A stretch of 64,000 bases of DNA, from assembly GCF_007746075.1 (NCBI RefSeq), contig NZ_CP036339.1, forward strand, positions 1,116,001 to 1,180,000, given 5' to 3'. Source of the stretch: Lacipirellula limnantheis. GTDB lineage: Bacteria; Planctomycetota; Planctomycetia; Pirellulales; Lacipirellulaceae. Of this stretch, positions 10,101 through 18,000 are shown piece after piece. How positions within the stretch are numbered: the stretch's first letter is position 1; each line of letters opens with the position of its first letter. The notes below the pieces were generated by a model. That model searched no databases. It was not told the DNA's origin and was given only the letters and a program-made list of their open reading frames with translations. Both the position numbers and the translations under genes were made by a program.

Positions 10101-11204
10101 GACCAGAAACTTCTGGTGGCCTCTAAAGATCAACGAGTCTCGGTGTGGAACTTGTCTGACCGGCAATGCGTGCTCCAGTGGCCCGCCCCCGCGAACACGC
10201 GGGGTGTTGCGCTTCGTGGCGCCGACGAGTTCGTCTGGATCGGCGAAGACGACGTGATTCGCATTGTCGATTTGAAGGGTCGCCAGCGGATGGCAATTCC
10301 CAGCCACGCCCGGGAGATGCTTTCGCTGGCGCTGGCCCCTAATCGACGGACGCTCGCAGTTGGCCATCGCAGCGGGGAAATCGCCATCTGGGATCTGTCG
10401 GCGGGACGCCAACTTGTGGTGCTTACCGGGCATGACCATCCGGTCACCAAGTTGTGCTTCTCTCAAAACGGGGAGTGGCTCGGCAGCGGCTCCAGCAACG
10501 GCGAAATTCTTCTGTGGTCTGCTCCGGACTCGACGGGAACATGGCGCGAACAGGAGGGCGAAACGTCGAACAGTGGTTTTACTGCAATCAAGACGGACGC
10601 CTTGTCCACCGAGGTTGGGCCACAGATAATCCCCGCGCTGGTGCCGCCGGGACTGGAGATCGTGCCGGAGCGATTTCGCCGGGTCTTTAATTATGCTCGG
10701 GACCGGGGGCACTACGGGGCGTTTCCGACCTATGTCGATCGCGAGATGGATGATGGCGTCGAATTGGGGATCGTCCTGCTAAAAAAAGATGCGGTGCACA
10801 ATCGCTCCATGCTTCAGTCGGAGTTCAATGCGGCGATCCCGCTGCATCGTTCCGAAAAATTTCTGCGCCATCAGCAAATTGTCGCCACGTGGGGTAGGGA
10901 GAAGCTGCAGAAGTTGGCGTTTGGTAACTTTCACATGGCGCGCGAACAAAACGAGGTTGTTTTCGGGGTGGTTGCGATCAATGCAGACGCTTACGAGAAG
11001 TGCCAAATGACTGCTTCGGCCGATGCAATGGAGACGCTCGAGCGTCGACTTCGCACAATCAATCAGGAAGCCGTCAGGCGCGGCTACTGCGGCGGGCTGC
11101 CGACGTTCGACGACGACCCGGCTTCGGATAGCTATGGGGCTGCGTTTTTCCAGAACGGCGCGGCCGAATCGAGGTCCGTTTCCGCGAGTAGTCTGACGCG
11201 GTAG
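7119..11204 (+). CDS. Membrane Ser/Thr protein kinase with WD40 repeats and unusual C-terminal domain
   Basis: From GTG 7119 (GGGAG seven bases upstream, overlapping the sigma gene) the protein has about 1361 residues. The Hanks-type kinase domain has the glycine loop ELGRGGHGVVFLAR, catalytic HRDIKPSN, DFGLAK and the GTPAYMSPEQ activation segment, so it should be active. One membrane helix (about residues 425-450, PAALMAVSLALFVVLAGGGW) separates it from an outer region with a coiled segment and a WD40 array (for example LASLSANGKLLVTVSHDG). After the propeller come about 190 residues not seen in standard WD40 kinases, including NFHMAREQNEVVFGVVAIN and RRGYCGGLPTFDDDP. A diverged copy of that extra domain lies at 52.14-52.37 kb. 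A role in sensing and phosphorelay to the coupled sigma factor is inferred. Confidence 0.9.
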   Translation: MTGNRDTAAADDATSLAVDAELTPPASDDDTSPLVERLLVETEEAISRGEPWPSLDDDPLSPDEAADLREMQGCLLLLDQARRSGWLQEVASESQPFGWPEPADLGGGQRIGRFEIIRELGRGGHGVVFLARDPSLRRLVALKVARPENLVSDDLRRRFQREAEAAGALRHPNVIEVYEVGEAGPISYIASAYCAGPTLQQWLADSGLQASDREAAATVVAIAQGVAHAHAAGVLHRDIKPSNVLLDSPQTTDYRNQQAALRPNLPLGTYTPMLGDFGLAKMLDGRDDQTRTGATLGTPAYMSPEQASGRLDRIGPPTDVYGLGVLLYELLVGRPPHRGENDVDTARRVCEEAPIGPHRFRPSLDRDLEAICLRCLEKEPAARYASAQDLIDDLSRYLEGKPTLVRPLGRARTALRWIKRRPLPAALMAVSLALFVVLAGGGWWTSLRNEQALRRESALRSQAEAKESEAAASSAEARRLLYASDLRAAQQMCESGQLKAARELLRTHAPHPGQTDLREFAWHYLWRLTTPAILTFRGHQSGVRFASLSANGKLLVTVSHDGAAKLWNADSQQTLQSFDDFRVRVAAFSPDGSCLAVAADDGMISVYDTTNLRELHRFHGAADDLTTLAFSQYYLSAVHEEAAEARLAGGHESGAVSVWSADTGNLIRVISTGDTPVTGITFTEDCETLLTAADEVERWNVATGERLEVWSEEGATVTAFAKSVDNERGAACYSNGRIVIRSLRQPDVPPIEMQYPEPIRSAAFDPNGRRLATTGADGCVRIWDVEARRCIKEFRGHVDRVSSLQFSVDGSRLVTSSDDQSVKITDVTDPYVAVMDDWPEFTTNCLGFSADGNAFGWAGHPGNRNYPVNSGQVSLDSLTHTDIVGPPGPIHFGVLYDFRFVSPGYGFVAVNRSSELISIEYREEKMDWRTDTVSLPIQKRGDLFPAMAAKSDGSLVVAGARYPLCVRDLTSDADAGWIGSDRVAEVTSLTIDAADQKLLVASKDQRVSVWNLSDRQCVLQWPAPANTRGVALRGADEFVWIGEDDVIRIVDLKGRQRMAIPSHAREMLSLALAPNRRTLAVGHRSGEIAIWDLSAGRQLVVLTGHDHPVTKLCFSQNGEWLGSGSSNGEILLWSAPDSTGTWREQEGETSNSGFTAIKTDALSTEVGPQIIPALVPPGLEIVPERFRRVFNYARDRGHYGAFPTYVDREMDDGVELGIVLLKKDAVHNRSMLQSEFNAAIPLHRSEKFLRHQQIVATWGREKLQKLAFGNFHMAREQNEVVFGVVAINADAYEKCQMTASADAMETLERRLRTINQEAVRRGYCGGLPTFDDDPASDSYGAAFFQNGAAESRSVSASSLTR

Positions 11205-11615
11205 TTCAGCTGCCGCGGACGGCTCGCGTTGACGCACCAGCGCATTTGGTTGTGATCGCCGTCGTTCGTAAACGTCACGAAGGTAGCGGCAAACGATGCT
11301 CCGGTGTGGATTTTGTCAATCAATTCTCGCGACGCCCAAGGCCTGGACGCCAGGCCGCGTGGCAATGATTGCTGTCCATTAACCGACATTTCCCATATAG
11401 ATTGAGGCTGGAACCGCTCCAAGCTCAACCCAAATGGGGAATGTCGGCTAGTGAAGGACGATGACTAGCTACACCCGTCGCGTGCATTCTGGGGGTATTA
11501 AAGGTTCTCGACGGCCCTGGGAACCCCGGGCCCGAGATTACTCTCACGTTCCTAACATGCGAAGGGGCGGGACGCGTTTCAAAATCTGTGTACAAGGCAA
11601 AAGGCGACCCTGTTG
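11205..11615. other. Intergenic; possible minus-strand fragment 11132-11428
   Basis: A 98-codon minus-strand frame (11132-11428) has a plausible composition (FAATFVTFTNDGDHNQMRW) but overlaps the end of the kinase gene and has no recognisable family. I leave it uncalled. Nothing else stands out. Confidence 0.3.
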
Positions 11616-12110
11616 ATGGACCATCCGAAAACGCCTGCGGTTACGACTCATCGCCCCCCCATGATCGTCGCCTTCCTGCGCTACGCATTGGCGACATTGT
11701 GTTTCGCGGCGAGCGCGATTTGTTTAATGTGGTTCGGCCGGAGCCAAACTTGCCAGATCGTCTCCCAAATCCAGAAAAGCTACTTCCAGGGAGAGGTTGA
11801 GACTTTCAACGGAATGGTGGGTGTGAGAATGCATCATCAAAAGGTCGCGCAGGTAGGCGGCCAGAGTGGGAGCTTTCGCGGATTCCCGCCGGAATCTCTC
11901 ATTCGAGAATGGCCAGGCCCTCTGGATGTGGCCAAGGGTAAATTCGGCTACCGACAAGGAGTTGTGTACTTCCCTCTCTTGTATCCTGCCCTCATCTTCG
12001 CCCTCGCCGGCGTCGCCTCCATACGACTCGGCTGCCGCTTCACGCTCAGCTCAGCGATTGTCGCCACGACGGTCATGACTGGGCTGCTGGGGATCGCGGT
12101 GATTCTGTAG
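11616..12110 (+). CDS. Small membrane protein, planctomycete RFTLSSA type
   Basis: A 164-residue protein from ATG 11616. A membrane helix near residues 20-40 (FLRYALATLCFAASAICLM) is followed by a soluble loop and two C-terminal helices. The phrase RFTLSSAIVATTVMTGLLGI belongs to a common planctomycete signature (RFSLRxLLxxTTxxAxLLG) in uncharacterised small membrane proteins. Function unknown. It stands alone between the kinase gene and a Wzz-like gene. Confidence 0.7.
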   Translation: MDHPKTPAVTTHRPPMIVAFLRYALATLCFAASAICLMWFGRSQTCQIVSQIQKSYFQGEVETFNGMVGVRMHHQKVAQVGGQSGSFRGFPPESLIREWPGPLDVAKGKFGYRQGVVYFPLLYPALIFALAGVASIRLGCRFTLSSAIVATTVMTGLLGIAVIL

Positions 12111-12458
12111 GAAGCCCGCTCGGCGGCGGCTAGAATGCAGGGCATTCAGTTCGCTAGACCGAAGGCCATCGAAAGCGAGCCCTGTTTCGACGACGCCTGC
12201 CCCTGGTCGGGAGACTGACGCACAACCCTCTCGCGGCCGCCAGCGACTCCGCCGCCCCGTTCGCTGCTTTAGCTGCTCGACGATACGCTCGCCGCTCTCG
12301 TTATGCCCCCGTTTCTTCTCTTCGCTGCAGGGAATCGGCGCAGGGTAGTTGAAGGGGTAGTCGTATGCTGGCTTGGCCAGCGGCTCTTTGCGTGGTTCGT
12401 CTTCCATGCCGGCCACGATAGCGGCAGCGCAAGAAACCCACGCTTGCCAATCGTACAT
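12051..12458 (-). CDS. Possible hypothetical protein
   Basis: A minus-strand frame starting MYDWQAWVSCAAAIVAG and continuing with a charged, proline-rich segment (PAYDYPFNYPAPIPCSEEKK) and then ERIVEQLKQR looks protein-like in its first 75 residues. The remaining Arg-rich part may be spurious. It overlaps the 3' end of the gene at 11616-12110 by 60 bp and is not matched to any family I know. Low confidence. Confidence 0.3.
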   Translation of the reverse strand: MYDWQAWVSCAAAIVAGMEDEPRKEPLAKPAYDYPFNYPAPIPCSEEKKRGHNESGERIVEQLKQRTGRRSRWRPREGCASVSRPGAGVVETGLAFDGLRSSELNALHSSRRRAGFLQNHRDPQQPSHDRRGDNR

Positions 12459-12588
12459 CTTGCGGCCAGCTAGCGGGTGGCAAACTAGGCGGGGGCACGA
12501 AACCGGCAAGAAGAATAGCCAGCACCGAGCGGCGGCTAGAATCAGGAGCGGCAACTTCAATGCTTCCATCTTCTTCACGTTCAAACCG

Positions 12589-13359
12589 ATGACAACCAAT
12601 ATTCGTAGCGGCTCAACTCTCTTCTGGATGCTTGCACTCATCGTGGCGCTTACGGCCGCCGGTTCAGTCGCATGGTGGCGCTTTTCGACCGGAGGCGCTG
12701 TCGTCGCTTACCTCAAAGTAGAGCGCAACAATGCTGCTGCCTTTGTGATCAATCCTCAACAGATGAGTGACGAAGAACATCGGCAAGTGAAAATCAATCA
12801 CAAAGCCTTGATTGTCAGTCCGCTGGTACTTGATGCAGCGCTACAGCGTCAGGATATCGCCAATCTCGACATTGTTCGTCGTCACCTCGGCACTGAGTTA
12901 ATGTGGCTTCTCAACGCTCTACAAGTGAGCTTCCCCGGAGACGGGGAGATCATGGAAGTGCGAATGTCATGCGCCCAAGGCGATCGTGAGCAGACGGTTA
13001 TGATCGTCGATTCCGTCTCGAATGCCTACTTCGACAAAGTACTGCTGCAGGAGCGTCTCAAAGATGCTACCGAGATCGCCGATTTTCGCACAGGCCTCAG
13101 TGATCTAGAGGAGAGTTTCAAGGCCGACCTTGTGAAGCTGGAAGAACGACGAGAGTCTGCCAACAGCTCTGAGCAAAAGGCAGAGGTGATAATCTTAGAG
13201 ACGCTCTGTAGCGCGAAGCAAGAACTCATGACGAAACTCAAGCTGAAGGAGCTGATGCTTCAGTTTGAGCAAGACATCTCTGAGAGGCAGGAACGTACCG
13301 GTGCGGGAACCTCTGAAAGGGTCTCAGTGGTGCAGCGTGCAGCCTGGATTGACGAATAG
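12589..13359 (+). CDS. Wzz/chain-length-determinant-like protein, short form
   Basis: 256 residues from ATG 12589. An N-terminal membrane helix (LFWMLALIVALTAAGSVAWW) is followed by a periplasmic domain in which VVAYLKV and SPLVLDAALQRQDIANLDIV resemble the polysaccharide co-polymerase (Wzz/GumC) fold of planctomycete exopolysaccharide proteins. A coiled-coil follows (about residues 155-245, LEESFKADLVKLEERRES and onward). The second membrane helix and the tyrosine-kinase domain of full-length family members are absent, so it is a truncated or specialised form. No other polysaccharide genes are adjacent. The longer in-frame start at 12373 lacks a ribosome site and would bury the signal helix. 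Confidence 0.6.
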   Translation: MTTNIRSGSTLFWMLALIVALTAAGSVAWWRFSTGGAVVAYLKVERNNAAAFVINPQQMSDEEHRQVKINHKALIVSPLVLDAALQRQDIANLDIVRRHLGTELMWLLNALQVSFPGDGEIMEVRMSCAQGDREQTVMIVDSVSNAYFDKVLLQERLKDATEIADFRTGLSDLEESFKADLVKLEERRESANSSEQKAEVIILETLCSAKQELMTKLKLKELMLQFEQDISERQERTGAGTSERVSVVQRAAWIDE

Positions 13360-13418
13360 CGCTCACGCCGCCCGCAGGGATGAGAGGGTGAGAAGCTAAA
13401 GTGGCGAGTGAATAGGCC

Positions 13419-13592
13419 ATGCGTTTCAACCTGAAACTCGCTCTACTCTGGACGGCCTACGTAGCGGCAGTGCTTGGCATCGCGGGGTATGGAAAGTTCG
13501 ATCCCAGGATCGACTCGCATTGGTGGAGCGCGGTCCCGTTGCTCTGTTTGGTCACGGTGCTCATCATCCATCAGCACGGACGAGTGAAGTGA
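13419..13592 (+). CDS. Small two-helix membrane protein (57 aa)
   Basis: The open frame from ATG 13419 encodes two hydrophobic helices: LALLWTAYVAAVLGIAGYG and, after a polar turn, AVPLLCLVTVLIIHQ. The start MRFNLKLALLWTAYVA matches the style of small planctomycete membrane proteins. The gene is too short for most gene finders. Function unknown. It lies 59 bp after the Wzz-like gene on the same strand. Confidence 0.6.
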   Translation: MRFNLKLALLWTAYVAAVLGIAGYGKFDPRIDSHWWSAVPLLCLVTVLIIHQHGRVK

Positions 13593-13701
13593 CCTCGCTA
13601 AAGCGCCAGTCAAGTGCCTGGGACCAGCGCTCTGCGGAGGGTGAAGAGGGGGCGGGGCATCGGAAATGGATAGCTGATCTTACAGGCCGTAGCCCATAGA
13701 C

Positions 13702-14040
13702 ATGTCCGTAATCCCGTTGCAACTAGCTTCGGGAAATACTCTGCGAATGCCGTCCTCCCGGCTTCTTCCTGTGGAACAGCGAAGTTGGCAGACGCTCGCT
13801 CGGCATCCAGACATTCTGGTTTCAGAAAGTCTGCCGGAACCACATCGTCTGGGATGCGATCGAGTCTGGATTTGGATGTTCGAGACGTACATAGTGGACT
13901 TCCAGAAGAGAGAGCTGCCATATACGAAACTAGCGACATCGGAGTTTTTAATGGGAAACGCCTTGGGGGCAATGACGTTCCAACTGCTTGCCCATCACTT
14001 TCGTGAGCGTCTTTACCAACTCGTGAACTTCGCGGCATGA
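13702..14040 (+). CDS. Hypothetical protein, first gene of UDG-like/helicase cassette
   Basis: 112 residues, soluble, with an aromatic core (WIWMFETYIVDFQKRELPY). No family recognised. Its stop overlaps the next start (ATGA at 14037-14040), so the two genes are translationally coupled and probably work together. A 142-codon frame on the opposite strand over the same bases is rejected, because coupling supports the plus strand. Confidence 0.6.
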   Translation: MSVIPLQLASGNTLRMPSSRLLPVEQRSWQTLARHPDILVSESLPEPHRLGCDRVWIWMFETYIVDFQKRELPYTKLATSEFLMGNALGAMTFQLLAHHFRERLYQLVNFAA

Positions 14041-14786
14041 CACTACAGCGATTTATCGAGCAGTTTTTGGGCTACGGATCGCTTTCTGCGCCGCTGTGGT
14101 TAGTAGGCATGGAAGAAGCTGGCGGGACGTCGCCCCGAGACTTGGAGTGCCGCGTCGCCGCGTGGAACGAGTGCGGCGGCGAACCTGTGGTGGATTTGAT
14201 GGATTTTCATCATCGCATCGGGTGCGACCAATACTTTGGCGTTCGCCCAAAGCGACAAGTGACATGGGCTCGGCTCGCACAGATCGTGTTGGCCTGGGAA
14301 GGTTTGTGTCGTGGTCGGGACGCCGTACTGGCGTTTCAATCTCAGCACTTGGGACGCAAGGGCGGGACTACTCTTCTAGCTGAGTTGATGCCGCTACCCA
14401 AAGCGACTGTAACTAGCTGGCCTTATGCGCCGCTTGCTACCCGACTGCCCTACCTGAGAAGCGTCGGACGCTATCGCGACGCGGTTCTTCCGAAGCGAGT
14501 TGAATTGCTGTCAGAAGCCATTAGAAGCCACTCGCCCAAAGCCGTCGTGTTCTACGGCATGAGCTATCGCCAACATTGGATCGACATTGCCCAAGTCCCA
14601 TTCGCCAGTACGGGTACAGGATCCTTTTTTGGCTGCGGCCATCACACCACCTACCTTGTAACGAGTCACCCAAATGCTCGCGGTTTGGAAGCTAATTACT
14701 TTGTCGAGCAGGGTCGAATACTTGGCGAACTGACAGAGAAGCGGGGGGCGTCGCCCGATTCACCCACTGACCAGGACCGAACCTGA
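14037..14786 (+). CDS. Uracil-DNA-glycosylase-superfamily-like protein
   Basis: 249 residues. Motif-like segments in order are APLWLVGMEEAGG near residue 20 (a beta strand and loop where UDG enzymes bind DNA and water), AVVFYGMSYRQHW around 180, and VTSHPNARG around 215, comparable to the C-terminal HPS loop of UDG-fold proteins. This suggests a UDG-like alpha/beta fold. Glycosylase activity is not certain, because the catalytic Asp/Asn of motif 1 is not obvious. It is coupled to the 112-aa gene upstream and lies 219 bp before the large helicase. A nucleic-acid recognition or damage role within a defence cassette is inferred. Confidence 0.5.
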   Translation: MTLQRFIEQFLGYGSLSAPLWLVGMEEAGGTSPRDLECRVAAWNECGGEPVVDLMDFHHRIGCDQYFGVRPKRQVTWARLAQIVLAWEGLCRGRDAVLAFQSQHLGRKGGTTLLAELMPLPKATVTSWPYAPLATRLPYLRSVGRYRDAVLPKRVELLSEAIRSHSPKAVVFYGMSYRQHWIDIAQVPFASTGTGSFFGCGHHTTYLVTSHPNARGLEANYFVEQGRILGELTEKRGASPDSPTDQDRT

Positions 14787-15005
14787 AGTATCCACCCGAT
14801 TGCTCAAACTACGAACAAAAGGCGGTGTCGCCAATAGGATGCTCCACACTGGAAGTTGTGGTCGAGTGGCAATTAGAATTGACGCAATGCTAGTTCCCGG
14901 TGCTGCATGGCAACCACTTTGCGTTGTTGTACTTGTGACTTCACCCCGGTCAACTACGAGCCGAAACCATGCATGCAGAGCCTTCGATCCAGGATGACAT
15001 GATCC

Positions 15006-18000
15006 ATGCCGCATGAGTTCCTCGATTCCCATGACGTTTGCCGGACCAAAATCCGTCAAGTGTTCGACTTCCTCAAAGCGCTAAACGAGCACCGCAATCC
15101 AGTCGTCCGCCAGATCTCAGATCAACGTTGGACGATGTGGCTTGACGATCTACCGTCGCATCCTGACCTCGAATTCAATCGAGCGCTCAACATTGGAGCG
15201 GAAGAAGGGGAATTACCCGCCAATGACTGGTTGATGAGGGTCCGTCGTCCACGCATAGCGCACGCGCCATCACCGCAGCGCGAGCTTCGGGACTGGCTTT
15301 CAGCAGGCTGGGAAAATCCATTCGCGCCTCCTGTGTTTTTGGAGACGCGCGACGTCGCGCAGGATGACGGCCCTCCAAAGTCAGTTTTGTTCGGTGATGA
15401 CCCTGAGCGAGTCGCCTCCCGCGAGGAGTGGCTAGCGACTTGGAACGAATGGAGCACGACGGAGCGCCCGACTCGACTGACGTTACAGATTTTTGAGAAG
15501 CTCTATGCCCTACACGCAGAACTGCAGCGTGAAGCCGAGCGGTTAGATCTGGTTGTGGCCGACGGGGTGCTGAGCTGGGAGCAAACTGAAGGGGCTATCT
15601 ATCACCCGCTAGTCTTGCAGCGAGTTCAACTTCACTTTGACGCCGTCAAACCAGAATTCACAGTCGTCGATTCTGATTATTCATCCGAACTCTACACCCA
15701 GGTCTTCCAATCGAATGCGGCCTTAAATCCCCAGGAGTTACGAACTAGCCGGCAACAATTTGAAGCAGCTAATCACCACCCGCTCAGCAAGGAGGCCTCT
15801 GGTTTCCTGAGAAGCTTCGTGCACTTACTGTCACCTCGTGGGGACTTCCTTGACGACAAGCGTCCACCTAAAGGCACGGACGACCCCGCAATCGGCCGCG
15901 CTCCGCTGCTGTACGTTCGCGATCGGACTCGCGGCTTCGGTGCTGCGATAGAGCGGGTCCTTGAAGGTCTCAATGATCGAAAGGACTTTCCTGAGGCGAT
16001 TCGCAACATCGTCGGTTGCAGCCGTGTTCAACAGGGTCAAACAGTACCCCAAACCGCGGAACGGGACGTATCAGAATCCGAGATCTTGTTTGGCAAGGAG
16101 GCCAATCCAGAGCAACGGCGAATCGCCCAGGCCGTCGATCGACATGGCGCTGTCCTTGTTCAGGGGCCGCCCGGCACTGGAAAGAGCCATACCATTGCCA
16201 ACCTTATTGGTCACTTACTTGCCAATAAGCAAAGCGTCTTGGTTACAAGCCACACGACGAAGGCCTTGAAGGTTCTGCGCGGCCACCTTGTTGACGATTT
16301 GCAGCCGCTGTGCGTCAGCGTACTTGATAATGATGCCGACAGTCGCAACCAACTCGAGCAGGCCATCAATAAAATAAGTGAGCGTCTCAGTGGGACGGAT
16401 CCCAGATCGCTTCGAAGAGAGGCAGTTATACGGAAAGGCGAACGGCAGCGAATCTTAGACCTGCTTTCTAAGACGAGCGCCGGCCTGCGGGAGGCACGAT
16501 TTGGCGAATACCGAGAACTCGTTATCGCGGGCGATTCATATGCCCCTGTGGAAGCGGCGAAGCTTGTATCCGCGGGAAAGGACCGTCAGGACTGGATTCC
16601 TGGTCCCGTAGCTGCCGGCGAGCCCTGCCCGCTCACCGCAGAAGAGCTGATCGCCCTCTACGAATCGAACTCCAAAGTTAGTGAGCAGGACGATGCGTAT
16701 GTAGACACTCCGTTGCCCGACATTGCGAAGGTACCGAGCGCTGAGAAATTCGGAGCTGCGGTAAGCAAGATCACAATCGCAGCAGCGGAGGAAACTTTTG
16801 ATCGGGAATTGTGGCCGGGCATAAACGTCGCGGACGAACGCGTACCGGATTGGATTAAGGACGTGAGAGAAGTCGCCAGTGGTTTTGAGAAGGCTATACG
16901 CGACTTCAAGGAGTACAAGTCGTGGCAGCTTGAGGCAGTCAACGCGGGACGTTCCCAGCACGGAAGCGAGTGTCCTTGGGAACACCTCCTGGCGAAGATC
17001 GACGAGGCAGCGCAAATTGCGAACACAAACAAGCTTGAATTCCTAAAATACCAGCCGGTTACAGATCATGTCCTAGAGCTTGAGGAACAGCGGATCCTGG
17101 CAGGTGCGATCCACTCGCACTTAGAAAAAGGCGGTCAGTTATCACGTTTATCCCTGATTGTTCGACCCAAGTGGCGTAAGGCGATCGCCGGATGGACTGT
17201 TCTTGGGCGTGCCCCAGCTAAAGCTGAGGAAGTCAACGCGATTTCACGATTGCTTGAACTTAAAAGAGCGAGGGAAGAACTTTCTATTCTTTGGGAAGGG
17301 CTCGTGGCAAAGCGTGGCGGTCCCGCATTTGCAGAATTGGGCGATGAACCAGAAAACTCCGCGCCGCAATTTTCAACATCGATACGTTCAGCCCGCTATT
17401 GGTGGCAAACGAAATGGCAGCCACTCGAAGAGTCGTTGCGGACGCTCGGCTTCGACTTCTTAAAATGGCATGAAGGTTCAGACGCGCCCTCAGAGTTCAC
17501 GGCGAACGCGGAGTTGCACAGTATTGTACGCGGCGTAGAAGATCGCCTCTTGGCCCAGTTGCGAGCGGCAGCAAGCCGCTTTGAAGGCTTAGTGCTTCAG
17601 GCAAAGCTCGCTCGCATTGAACAAGGCTTGTCCTTCTACAAGCGTCCGGAGGTTTCTACTCTGCGGCAGGCGATCCAGAACCGGCAGCCGGCCGATTATG
17701 CAAAGGCCTATTACGCACTTTCAGGTGCGATCGAGCGGCGGATTGCAGCTACTAACCGCAAGGAATTACTGGCGCGACTGGATAGCAAGTGTTCTGGTGG
17801 TGCAGCGTGGGCTCCGATGTGGGCCTCAGCAATTCGAAGACGTGAGGGCGTTCACGGTGCCGCCGCGCCGCCGGGAGATGTTCTTGCGGCTTGGCAATGG
17901 AGGCAACTGAATGACGAACTTGATCGACGCGCTCAGGTGGACATCCAGCAGCTCGGGCAAGACATCGAGCGCCTCCAGCAGGAGTTACGCGAGGTCACCA

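Noticed and set aside
13610..14038. 142-codon minus-strand frame
   Set aside because: Overlaps the coupled 112-aa plus-strand gene; composition and lack of start signals argue against it.
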